NCBI GenBank assembly: GCA_016124445.1
Contig: WGNR01000012.1
Span: 186,001 to 250,000 of the forward strand
DNA length: 64,000 bases
Reading direction: 5' to 3'
Source of the DNA: a bacterium
GTDB taxonomy: Bacteria > Planctomycetota > Planctomycetia > Pirellulales > Pirellulaceae
Positions 55,967 through 64,000 of the stretch are shown here, in pieces; the stretch's first letter is position 1, and the number at the start of each line of letters is the position of its first letter. Below the pieces are notes generated by a model. It was not told where the DNA came from. It was given only the letters and a program-made list of their open reading frames with translations, and did not search any database. The position numbers were made by a program, and so were the translations under genes.

Positions 55967-58900
55967 TTACCAGGCAAAGCAACCTGAACCGGATTCTGCA
56001 GGTACTTGATCAGGTCAATAAACTGCTCGTCGGTCAACAACCCGCCAGGCTGATTGGGGGCGGCCCCTAGTTGCAGGTCAGGCATCGGTGACAGGCTCGT
56101 TTTCTTCTGCGCTTCGATTGCTGCCTTCTCGACCGTCACCCGATCGGTGGCCGTTTGGAGCGTCAGCGTACGGTCGGTTTGCTCGGCAACGATCCCGCTC
56201 AGCACGCGGCCATCCTCCATCTGCAGAACCGTCATGCGATAGTCCGCGGGCACGACGGCGCTGGGATCGATGATGTTTTGCAGCAGGTAATCGAGATTCG
56301 CCCGATTACTGCCGGTCAGGTCAGGACCGATCGTGGCTCCTTCTCCGTACATCCGATGGCACTTGGCACACAATCCACTAAAGACAACACGACCTTGGCC
56401 CATGTCGGCCTTAGCGAGCGTTTCTTCACCGAGCCTTTTTTTCCAGTAGGCCATCGCCTTCTGTTTCTCTTCGCTCGACTCGCGAACTTCTCCCCATACC
56501 TCGTTCACTCGACGCGAAAGCTTTTCGTCTCCCAAGTTTCTCAGTTGGCGAACGTGAAACGCGGTAATGTCCGATTTGCCGATTTTGCCTTGCTCCATTG
56601 CATCCAATAGCACGCTTGCGAACGACGGCCGCGAGAGCAGGATCGCCAGCACTTGTGATCGGTCCGATTCCGGAAAACGTCGATAGTTCTTGACCAGAAG
56701 TTCCGCCGCGATGGGGTCGTTGAACAAGGCCAAGCCCTGTGCCGCGACCAAGTTAACACCACGTGTGGCAATCAACTTCTCGCAGATCTTCCGCAAGTCC
56801 TCCGGCTTCGCTTCGATCAGCGATGCCAGTGCCGCACGACGCACCTGGGCGTCAGCTTTGCCATTCATGGCCAACGCGCGAAGCTCGTCGAGAGCCCGGC
56901 CGTCACCGAACAGGGCGCCCAGCTCCCGCGTTTTCTGCTCGATCGCTTCACTGTCGATTCTGGCGAGTTTCGTCGTCAACGCGTCCCAGGCTTCCGGCTT
57001 GGCGGCTTTCGACCAACCACGCAGCGCCTCGCTCATTCCGTTTAACACGGCACTCGCCTTGGGTGGACCAAAGTCTTGGGTCGCGGCGACCAGGGAGTTG
57101 ATGGTGGCTGGTTTCTTCTCGATATCCTCCGCCAGCCGACGGGCAATCAACCTGGTCGTGGTCGGCCAAGTCGAGGCAATCGCCACATCGACCAGGCCAA
57201 TGCCTTTGGGCTCCTTCGTTGCAGGCAGATCGGCAACCGGCATCAAGCCATACCAAACCAACAGCGGAAGATTGTGGTCTTCAGCATACTGGGGATGCTG
57301 AACCAACTCGATCGCCAGCGAACTTCGCAGGTCGACCGGCAGACGCCCCAACGTCGATGCGAGTGTCAGCAGCACCAGGCCTGACTCATCTTGCTTGGCC
57401 ATTTCGATGAATTTCGGTAGCAGCCCAGCCGCCGATTTACGAACCATCGCGGCTTGTTTTTCGTCGGCCGGGGCAGGCCCGTAAATGCCATCCAGCTGCC
57501 ACGGCTCGGTCAGCAGACGAATCGCCCATACCCGGATGTGCTCGTCCTTGTCGTCCAGAAGTTTGACCAGTAGCTGGTCATTGGTCCCACCGATCACATG
57601 CAAGGCCCACAAACATCGCAGTCGATTGCGATCATGCTTCGCCTGCGGCGTGAGGCCTTGCTCCGGGATCGCTTCTTCGGCCATCGACTGAAGTAATTCC
57701 GCCAGCGGTTTCATGTCGTTGCCGGCCAGGGCCTGTTCTTGAAGCACAATCCGCGACATACGCGGGGCCCAGTTGTTATCAAGCTGCTGGACCATCGGGT
57801 TCAAAAAATAGGACTCGCCGGAGGGTGCTCTCGGCAATCGCGGCGCGCGTTTGTATGAAACGCGAAAGATTCGCCCGCTGGTTCGATGTACGCCGGTGTG
57901 ATCGTGGCACTCACCGGTATCGCTCCAGTCGATCACGTAAACGCTTCCGTCCGGCCCCGCACTCAGATCGAGTCCGCGAAAGAAGGGATCGCCGCTGAGC
58001 AGGATATCTTTGCCATGGCGACCGACGTAGCCGCTTCCTTCACGCTCGAGGATCTCTTGATTGACCCGCCGCCCATGCATGTTGACGGTGAAAAGATGCC
58101 CGCGGTATGACTCTGGCCAGTTGGTCCCCTGGTAAATCATCGTGCCGATATGGGCATGCCCGCCGCCAAACTTGTTCGCCGCGCCGTCACGTGAATCTTG
58201 CCAGCGGCCGCTGGTATCGAAGTGCCAGTGATCGGCGTGCTGGTCGATCACCTCATACACGTGCGGATTGGGATCTCCGGGCGAAGACTGCTTGAAGTGA
58301 GCCCCTGGCATCATGTGCCACAGGTGACCGTTGACCGTATTGACGAAGAACAACTCGCCGTACTGGTCCCAATCGTGCCCCCAAGGATTGGTCGTGCCGC
58401 AGGTCATTACTTCCACGCGTTTGGTTTGCGGATGATAACGCCAGATGCCCCCTTCCATCGCATGCCGCTTTTCGTCCGGCGTTCCGGGTGCGCCAATCTC
58501 GGCCGGGCACGAGTGACCACAGCGGCCATACAACCAACCGTCGGGACCAAATCGCAAACCGTTGGCAAAGTTGTGATAGTTGGCATTGGCAACCTTGAAA
58601 CCATCGAGCACCACTTCGGCGGGACCATCCGGTTTGCCATCGTGGTCGGCATCCGGAATGAACAAAAGATTCGGCGGGCACATCAGCCATACGCCGCCGG
58701 CACCAACTTCGACACTGGTCAAGATCTGGACGTTGTCGACGAATACGTTTCGCTTATCGAGCTTGCCGTCACCGTCGGCATCTTCAAAAAAGAGCACCCG
58801 ATCTCTCAGGCTCATATCGAACTTCATGCTGGGTTGGTCGTAGGTGAAGTTCTCTGCAATCCACAAACGCCCCTGGGCGTCCCAGTTCATCGCGATCGGG

Positions 58901-59082
58901 TTTTGAACGTCCGGCTCAGCAAAGACCAATTCCACCTCAAACCCTTCGGGCACCTCGAAGCTGGCAGCAGCTTCCGCGGCTGGCATCGGCTGTGCATTCT
59001 GATCCCGTTCGGAATTATGGATTTCGGGAAAATCAGCCAGTGCGGGACTTACCGCCAGAAAAAGGATCAGCAGGCTTCGCAT
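55963..59082 (-). CDS. PVC-type heme-binding CxxCH protein, second copy
   Basis: 1039 residues from ATG 59082 (an in-frame GTG 15 bases upstream is less likely); signal peptide RSLLILFLAVSPALA. The N-terminal propeller (about residues 35-400) includes LWIAENFTYDQPSMKF, YGRCGHSCPAEIG, and GSVYVIDWSDTGECHDHTGVHRTSGRIF; then a HEAT-like alpha-helical middle; then a cytochrome-type domain with CAKCH at 905-909 and the second Met-containing loop DGRVLSGIVAEQTDRTL. It belongs with TIGR02604/TIGR02603-type families like the protein at 45813-49283, but the two are only distantly alike. Probably a periplasmic dehydrogenase. No partner gene adjacent. Confidence 0.92.
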   Translation of the reverse strand: MRSLLILFLAVSPALADFPEIHNSERDQNAQPMPAAEAAASFEVPEGFEVELVFAEPDVQNPIAMNWDAQGRLWIAENFTYDQPSMKFDMSLRDRVLFFEDADGDGKLDKRNVFVDNVQILTSVEVGAGGVWLMCPPNLLFIPDADHDGKPDGPAEVVLDGFKVANANYHNFANGLRFGPDGWLYGRCGHSCPAEIGAPGTPDEKRHAMEGGIWRYHPQTKRVEVMTCGTTNPWGHDWDQYGELFFVNTVNGHLWHMMPGAHFKQSSPGDPNPHVYEVIDQHADHWHFDTSGRWQDSRDGAANKFGGGHAHIGTMIYQGTNWPESYRGHLFTVNMHGRRVNQEILEREGSGYVGRHGKDILLSGDPFFRGLDLSAGPDGSVYVIDWSDTGECHDHTGVHRTSGRIFRVSYKRAPRLPRAPSGESYFLNPMVQQLDNNWAPRMSRIVLQEQALAGNDMKPLAELLQSMAEEAIPEQGLTPQAKHDRNRLRCLWALHVIGGTNDQLLVKLLDDKDEHIRVWAIRLLTEPWQLDGIYGPAPADEKQAAMVRKSAAGLLPKFIEMAKQDESGLVLLTLASTLGRLPVDLRSSLAIELVQHPQYAEDHNLPLLVWYGLMPVADLPATKEPKGIGLVDVAIASTWPTTTRLIARRLAEDIEKKPATINSLVAATQDFGPPKASAVLNGMSEALRGWSKAAKPEAWDALTTKLARIDSEAIEQKTRELGALFGDGRALDELRALAMNGKADAQVRRAALASLIEAKPEDLRKICEKLIATRGVNLVAAQGLALFNDPIAAELLVKNYRRFPESDRSQVLAILLSRPSFASVLLDAMEQGKIGKSDITAFHVRQLRNLGDEKLSRRVNEVWGEVRESSEEKQKAMAYWKKRLGEETLAKADMGQGRVVFSGLCAKCHRMYGEGATIGPDLTGSNRANLDYLLQNIIDPSAVVPADYRMTVLQMEDGRVLSGIVAEQTDRTLTLQTATDRVTVEKAAIEAQKKTSLSPMPDLQLGAAPNQPGGLLTDEQFIDLIKYLQNPVQVALPGN

Positions 59083-59336
59083 AGAAATGGCTCGCACCGG
59101 TTGAGATTGGGAAGGAGGGCAAAGGAGAGGAAAAATCTAGGGAAAGTTTAGTTTAATCGATGCCCAAGCCCCTGGGCAAATCGATGCCGGAAGGAGGCTT
59201 GCCCGCGATATAGCTGCTCGTCAGCAGCCCGCAGATTTGTTACCATCCGGGTTTCCAGCAAAAATCCCACGCCAGTCAGGGAACCGCGTCCCTGGGACGG
59301 CGCGCCAACTAGCACTGCTCTCCAACGGAAGTCGGC

Positions 59337-61514
59337 ATGACTATCGATCCTTACTCCTATCCTCCTTGCGGCACCAACAAGAAGATCAAGTTCTATTGCC
59401 CGGACATGGTCGCCGACATCGAAAAGATCGAGCGCATGCTGCAGGGCGAACAACGAGTCGCTTGCCTGGACTTCGTTCGGAAGCTGATGGAAAAGCATCC
59501 CAACCACTCGGTCCCGTTGTTCTACAACGCGATCTTGAACCTCCAGCTTTCGGAAGAATTGAAGGCCGTCGAGGCAGTCGACCTGTTTCTGCAGCATCAT
59601 CCCGACAATCCGGCTGCCCATGCGTTAAAGGCCACCCTCGAGGCCTCGCGTGGCAATGCGGACGCGGCGATCGATCAACTGCAAACCTCGCTGGAGAAGT
59701 CGGAAGAACATCTGCATCCGTCGCTGTACGATGCCATGGGCGCCGTTGGCCAGATGCTGTTGATGACCGGCAAAGTGCTTGGGGCTCGCAGCCACTTCAC
59801 GCTGCAATCGAACTTCGCTCCTGAAGGAGACGATCTTCCGATGCAGATGCTGATGCGGTTGAACAACTCGCCCGAGATTCCGATCTTCCTGAAGCAAGAT
59901 CTCTCGCTGGCCGAGTGCCCGGCCGACTTCCCACGGAAGGAAGAGTTCAACAAGGCGCTACACGACGCTGCCCAGGGATTGTGGCGTCGGGGGTTGGCGC
60001 AATTCGAAGAGCTTCGTTCCGGTGCGCCGCGTAACCCGGCCATTCTCGAGAACATCGCCTCGCTGCAGTTCAGCCTCGGCCAGGATGAAGTTGCCGCGAA
60101 GACATTGCACACCTTCGCCGTCGCCGAGCAACGAGTCGACTTTGAAGCCGCGACCGAAGCGGAAGCCCTCGCCAAGGCCTTGACCGATCACGAAGAAGAA
60201 CAGATCGACGTGGTCAACGCTTCGATGCCGGTCAAAGAGATGGAACAGCTACTGGAAAAACTGCGCGTCGACGAACGAGCTGAACATCTGCCGATCGATC
60301 TGTCGCAGCTCGGCACCGAAGATTCGCCGCCGCCTCGGGCTGCGTACCTGCTGCTGGACAAGCCGCGCGTTGCCAGCGGTGCGGACCTGACAATGGAGAA
60401 CATCTCGTCAGTGCTGGGCGAAGTGCTGGTCTACGGCAAGGAAACCGATCGTGAGGCGCGGATCGAATTCACTTCGGCCAAAGGTCCGATGTTCGATCAG
60501 GCGATTGAAGTCTTAAAAGAGATTTGCGACGACACAATCGATCCGACCGTCGAAGAGAACATCCAGGGTCGAATCTTCGCAATGCAGGATCTGATGAACT
60601 GGCAGTGGCGTCTACCCGATGACACTCCGACCGAAGTCCGCAATCGATTGATGAAGGAAATGCGCCGCCAGGTGATCCTCGAGAAGTGGACCAATTTCCC
60701 GATGAAGTCCCTGTCGGACAAATCGCCACTGGAAGCCTCGAAGGATTCAGAACTGCGTCTTCCGCTGGCCGCCGAGGCGCTGACGCTCGAAATGGTCGGC
60801 CAGCAAGAGAAGTGGGACTTCGACTTTACTGAACTCCGCGAAAAGCTTGGCCTGCCAGCCGCCCTGGAGATCCCGGCCGACGGTCTGGACGTGATCAGCC
60901 TGCCAATCACCCGGCTGCATCGCCTGCCGGCTGGCCAGCTATCGGATCAGGATCTGGTCCAAGCATACGGCCGTAGCGTGATTCGCGGCTTGAACAAGGC
61001 GGTCAGCGTCCTGGCACACGAACTGCTGACCCGCGAATCGCTGAAAGACAAGATCGATCATGCCCAGCTCTATGGAGAACTGGCACGAACCGCCGGTGAT
61101 AGCGATCAGGCTCTCGACTACCTGAAGAAAGCCCAGGTCGCCGCAACCGAACAAGGCAGTTCGCCAGGTATCTGGATGGTTGCCGAGCTGGCCATGCGAT
61201 TCGAACGACGCGAAATGGAACAGGCTCAAGTCCTGATGCAAACGCTGATGTCGAAGCATGCCCAGGAACCGCAGACTGCCCAGGCATTGTTCGGCGTGCT
61301 GCAACGATTCGGTTTGATCACGCCCGATGGCCGTATGGTCGGCGGTGCACCGGCCGGACCACCTGCCGCGGCACAACCAGCTCCGCAAGAAGCAGGCGGT
61401 CTGTGGACCCCCGGTGCCCCCAGTTCGCCGCCGGCCGCTCCGCCGCAATCGCAACCACAAGCTGCCCCTGGCGAAGAGAAGAAGTCGGGGCTATGGCTAC
61501 CTGGAATGGACTAA
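59337..61514 (+). CDS. TPR-like protein with a SEC-C-like zinc motif
   Basis: 725 residues. The first 20 residues contain PPCGTNKKIKFYC, close to the SEC-C zinc motif (CxCGxxKKxKxCC) found on SecA and elsewhere; here one cysteine of the four is replaced. Then an array of helix pairs with TPR character (ERMLQGEQRVACLDFVRKLME, AAHALKATLEASRGNADAAID). A middle domain (about residues 250-560) is unlike TPR. The end (LITPDGRMVGGAPAGPP...) is a Pro/Gln/Ala-rich tail ending GLWLPGMD, where GLWxPG occurs twice. A role in protein quality control or secretion would fit the motif, but is unproven. Followed by ribD after three bases. Confidence 0.72.
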   Translation: MTIDPYSYPPCGTNKKIKFYCPDMVADIEKIERMLQGEQRVACLDFVRKLMEKHPNHSVPLFYNAILNLQLSEELKAVEAVDLFLQHHPDNPAAHALKATLEASRGNADAAIDQLQTSLEKSEEHLHPSLYDAMGAVGQMLLMTGKVLGARSHFTLQSNFAPEGDDLPMQMLMRLNNSPEIPIFLKQDLSLAECPADFPRKEEFNKALHDAAQGLWRRGLAQFEELRSGAPRNPAILENIASLQFSLGQDEVAAKTLHTFAVAEQRVDFEAATEAEALAKALTDHEEEQIDVVNASMPVKEMEQLLEKLRVDERAEHLPIDLSQLGTEDSPPPRAAYLLLDKPRVASGADLTMENISSVLGEVLVYGKETDREARIEFTSAKGPMFDQAIEVLKEICDDTIDPTVEENIQGRIFAMQDLMNWQWRLPDDTPTEVRNRLMKEMRRQVILEKWTNFPMKSLSDKSPLEASKDSELRLPLAAEALTLEMVGQQEKWDFDFTELREKLGLPAALEIPADGLDVISLPITRLHRLPAGQLSDQDLVQAYGRSVIRGLNKAVSVLAHELLTRESLKDKIDHAQLYGELARTAGDSDQALDYLKKAQVAATEQGSSPGIWMVAELAMRFERREMEQAQVLMQTLMSKHAQEPQTAQALFGVLQRFGLITPDGRMVGGAPAGPPAAAQPAPQEAGGLWTPGAPSSPPAAPPQSQPQAAPGEEKKSGLWLPGMD

Positions 61515-61517
61515 GCC

Positions 61518-62636
61518 ATGCCACCAATCGACCAGAACGCACGTTACATGAGTCGAGCCATTGAGTTGGCTCGCAAAGGTCGTGGGCTGGTCGAGCCGAA
61601 CCCGATGGTCGGTTGTGTGATTGTCAAAGATGGCACGATCATCGGTGAAGGCTATCACGAAAAATTTGGCGGACCGCATGCCGAGATCAATGCGATTGCC
61701 GACTGCGGTACGACTTCGCTGGCAGGCAGCACCTTCTACGTCACGCTTGAACCTTGCTGCCATCATGGCAAGACGCCTCCCTGCACCGATGCCCTGCTAA
61801 AGGCCCGGCCGGCGACGGTTGTGATTGCCATGCAGGACCCGTTCCCGAAGGTGCAAGGGGGCGGCATCGACATCTTGCAACAGGCTGGCATTCAGGTCGA
61901 AGTCGGCACGCTGGAAGAGGAGTCACGGCAGCTCAACGCGGCGTACCTCAAACGGCAAATGCAGGACAAGCCGTGGTTGATCGCCAAGTGGGCCATGACC
62001 CTGGACGGCAAATTGGCCACGGCCAGTGGCAGCAGCAAATGGATCAGTAGCAGAGAGGCCCGAGCCGAGGTGCATCGCATTCGCGGCTTGTGCGACGGCG
62101 TGATGATCGGCAGCACGACCGCCAAACTCGATAACCCGCTCTTGACGACGCGCCCTCCAGGGGCCAGGACAGCGTCCCGAATCGTCGTCGATGGCCAAGC
62201 CACGCTAAGTCTTTCCAGCAAATTGATCGAAACGATCGACCAGGCACCCTTGATCGTCGCCGTATCGAGCACCGCTAACAGCGAACGCATGGAGGCGCTG
62301 GTCAATGCCGGATGCGAATTGTTCGTCTGCGAAGGAGAAGACCATCGTGCGCGGATGGATGTCCTGCTGGCCAATCTGGCGCAGCGCGGCATGACCAACG
62401 TTCTGGTCGAAGGGGGGAGCCAACTCCTGGGACTGCTGTGGGACAAGCGCGAAATCGATGAAGTCTATGGCTTTATCGCCCCGAAGATCGCCGGTGGAAA
62501 AGACGCGTTGAGCCCGGTCGGCGGCACTGGCGTTACGAACATGGAAGAAGCGACGTCGCTGCAACGAACCAGCGTAAAAACCTTCGGTGATACGGTCTGC
62601 CTGCATGGATTCACCGACTTCAGCGAGGTGTCCTAA
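61518..62636 (+). CDS. ribD: Bifunctional riboflavin deaminase/reductase
   Basis: 372 residues. The N-terminal deaminase (residues 1-145) has NPMVGCVIV, HAE (54-56) and LEPCCHHGKTPPCTDAL with zinc cysteines C80 and C89; it deaminates the pyrimidine intermediate of riboflavin synthesis. The C-terminal reductase (about 150-365) has KWAMTLDGKLATASGSSKWIS, GSTTAKLDNPLLTTR, and VLVEGGSQLLG; it reduces the ribosyl group with NADPH. Length is as expected. Starts three bases after the TPR gene stop, so likely co-transcribed with it; an FMN riboswitch is not seen upstream. Confidence 0.95.
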   Translation: MPPIDQNARYMSRAIELARKGRGLVEPNPMVGCVIVKDGTIIGEGYHEKFGGPHAEINAIADCGTTSLAGSTFYVTLEPCCHHGKTPPCTDALLKARPATVVIAMQDPFPKVQGGGIDILQQAGIQVEVGTLEEESRQLNAAYLKRQMQDKPWLIAKWAMTLDGKLATASGSSKWISSREARAEVHRIRGLCDGVMIGSTTAKLDNPLLTTRPPGARTASRIVVDGQATLSLSSKLIETIDQAPLIVAVSSTANSERMEALVNAGCELFVCEGEDHRARMDVLLANLAQRGMTNVLVEGGSQLLGLLWDKREIDEVYGFIAPKIAGGKDALSPVGGTGVTNMEEATSLQRTSVKTFGDTVCLHGFTDFSEVS

Positions 62637-62796
62637 GACGATCGTACTTCTCAAGATCTACAGGGCGTGGATTTCGTCTGAATCCTCTCTTCTGGCTTTC
62701 CTTCTCAAACATTCACGATATCTTCTTCGGGATTCATCTGTCCCTGTATTAAACTAAGATTTTTTCAATATCCGGTGCACGTCGAGTAGGAATTCC

Positions 62797-64000
62797 ATGA
62801 GTCCAAGCCGAGTGACGGAGGCCCCACCAAACTCTCTCTGGCAGACGAAGTTGGACCTCCGGCAGATGCCTTGGTTGCCCCCGATCATCATCTTGATTGT
62901 CGGCTGTATCGCCTATGCAAACAGCTTTGACGGCACTTTCGTTTACGACGACACATGGGAAATCGGTCACAATCACCATCTTCGCCCTCCCAACTCGATT
63001 TTTTCGGCTGCCTTTGGGGGGCTTCGATTGCCCGCGCGACCGATTCCCTACATGTCATTTGCCGTCGACTATCGAATCTGGGGAGGCCAGCCCTGGGGAT
63101 TTCACTGGACGAATCTTCTCATCCATCTGATCAACGGGCTATTGATCTTTGCGATCGTTCGCCGGTTAATCGCTTCGGAGCTTTGCGCAGAGTCGTTACG
63201 CGATCGCGCGGTTGAAATCGCCATGTTCGCCGCGGTACTGTGGATTGCTCATCCGATCAATACAAATGCGGTGACCTATATCTATCAGCGTTTGGAATCG
63301 CTGATGTCGTTGTTCTTTCTGACGAGCCTCTTCTGCTACGTCCGATCCTGGAATTCATCACGGGCAGTCTGGTGGTTAGGCGGGGCAATTGTTGCAGCCT
63401 GCTTTTCGATGCTATCGAAGGAATCTGGAGTCGCGATTCTACCGGTCCTATTTTTTCTTGATGTGGCCCGCGAGCAGCGTTCTTTTATTCGTTCGATTCG
63501 AACACGATGGCTGTTTTGGGGTTTCTTGCTTCTAACAATTGTTCCCATGGCAATTGCCATCTCGGTCGAGGCCGGTTCCTATCCCGAAAACGCGTTGGCT
63601 CGCACCCCGCTAGAACATCTATTGTCATTTCCGAGATGCGGCCTGGCTTACTTGCATCAGGTATTCTGGCCGACCTCCCTTTGTTTCGACTACGCCTGGA
63701 CCGCTTCCGACGATCCCACGCAACAAGTCCTTTCGGCAGCCATTCTCGTTGCGATCGCAGCATTGACAATCCGCTTGTACATCAAGCAGCCACTGCTTGG
63801 TTGGGGGGTCGCGTCGATCTTCTTGATCTTAGGTCCAACGTCCTCCATTTTTCCCACGAGCCAATTGGCTAGCGAGCATCGAATGTACCTCCCGTCGGCG
63901 TTTCTAAGTTCGATCATGACGATTGGGGCCTACCGCGTGTGGATGTTTCTGTGGAATAGCAACAGTGAAAGCTTCAACGTGCTCCGACTCGGCTTCATCG
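62797..64000 (+). CDS. TMTC-like GT-C membrane glycosyltransferase, N-terminal part (cut by window edge)
   Basis: From ATG 62797 the frame stays open to the end of the window (401 codons). The sequence has a polytopic GT-C fold: the first lumenal loop YANSFDGTFVYDDTWEI, with the DD pair typical of the catalytic loop, then RPIPYMSFAVDYRIWG, TNLLIHLINGLLIF, HPINTNAVTYIYQRLESLMS, SMLSKESGVAILPVLFFLDV and EHRMYLPS. These are the signatures of the TMTC/PMT-like family, in which bacterial members usually continue into C-terminal TPRs. The acceptor is unknown. The catalytic and TPR parts beyond the edge could not be checked. Confidence 0.85.
   Translation, partial: MSPSRVTEAPPNSLWQTKLDLRQMPWLPPIIILIVGCIAYANSFDGTFVYDDTWEIGHNHHLRPPNSIFSAAFGGLRLPARPIPYMSFAVDYRIWGGQPWGFHWTNLLIHLINGLLIFAIVRRLIASELCAESLRDRAVEIAMFAAVLWIAHPINTNAVTYIYQRLESLMSLFFLTSLFCYVRSWNSSRAVWWLGGAIVAACFSMLSKESGVAILPVLFFLDVAREQRSFIRSIRTRWLFWGFLLLTIVPMAIAISVEAGSYPENALARTPLEHLLSFPRCGLAYLHQVFWPTSLCFDYAWTASDDPTQQVLSAAILVAIAALTIRLYIKQPLLGWGVASIFLILGPTSSIFPTSQLASEHRMYLPSAFLSSIMTIGAYRVWMFLWNSNSESFNVLRLGFI

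Overview
The window looks like chromosome of a planctomycete, most likely order Pirellulales (Blastopirellula/Bremerella/Rhodopirellula type). This rests on lineage-typical families read directly from the sequence: three DUF1559 pilin-like proteins, two very large PVC-type heme-binding CxxCH proteins, a short Lys-rich small basic protein of the PVC type, an arylsulfatase, several Gfo/Idh/MocA oxidoreductases and xylose-isomerase-like sugar isomerases, DUF6268 outer-membrane barrels and a DUF1080-like style of short operons. Genes are dense, mixed in strand and mostly in groups of one to four. I see no rRNA, tRNA, CRISPR array, phage or insertion sequence. Both ends cut through genes.

Layout. 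1-5.5 kb (minus): the start of a secreted coiled-coil protein, then a probable operon DUF1559 - small lipoprotein - DUF4198/Kelch fusion - DUF5722 glycosidase-like protein, headed by a strong Fur-box-like palindrome. 5.5-10.3 kb (minus): small basic protein, a Ser/Thr kinase, the rpe - inactive histidine-phosphatase homologue - accD operon, and scpB. 10.4-15.9 kb: two sugar isomerase/epimerases, an AcpH-like protein, a Gfo/Idh oxidoreductase and, divergently, a DUF4432 aldose-epimerase-like protein, which together look like a small carbohydrate catabolic set. 15.9-23.8 kb: SAM methyltransferase, glgC, an orphan adenine DNA methyltransferase with striking inverted repeats before it, a site-2 protease, an HDOD signalling protein and a DUF1559 protein. 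23.8-30.2 kb: dapL, two GT4 glycosyltransferases, an esterase, a phosphoesterase and hpt.

30.2-38.4 kb is a mixed region with a frameshifted SGNH hydrolase, YCII and rhodanese proteins, a rhamnogalacturonan-acetylesterase-like enzyme, a small LRR lipoprotein, a frameshifted DUF1559 gene, a Tat-exported Gfo/Idh protein and an atypical sulfatase. 38.6-50.5 kb holds panB, a DUF255 thioredoxin-fold protein, an acidic lipoprotein, a tandem pair of DUF6268 barrels, a 1156-residue heme protein and an SGNH hydrolase. 50.8-64 kb holds a zinc-ribbon membrane protein, gmhB, ppk1, an HtrA-like protease, a second heme protein, a TPR protein, ribD and the start of a TMTC/GT-C-like membrane protein.

Core metabolism present: fatty-acid (accD), pentose phosphate (rpe), glycogen (glgC), polyphosphate (ppk1), pantothenate (panB), riboflavin (ribD), lysine/DAP (dapL), purine salvage (hpt) and heptose (gmhB). 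The most unusual signals are the catalytically dead histidine-phosphatase homologue locked between rpe and accD, the Fur-like box before the DUF1559/DUF4198-Kelch operon, perfect palindromes upstream of rpe and between glgC and the DNA methyltransferase, a sulfatase lacking the signature proline, and two single-base frameshifts 4 kb apart. All functional assignments are from reading motifs by eye; no database search was run.
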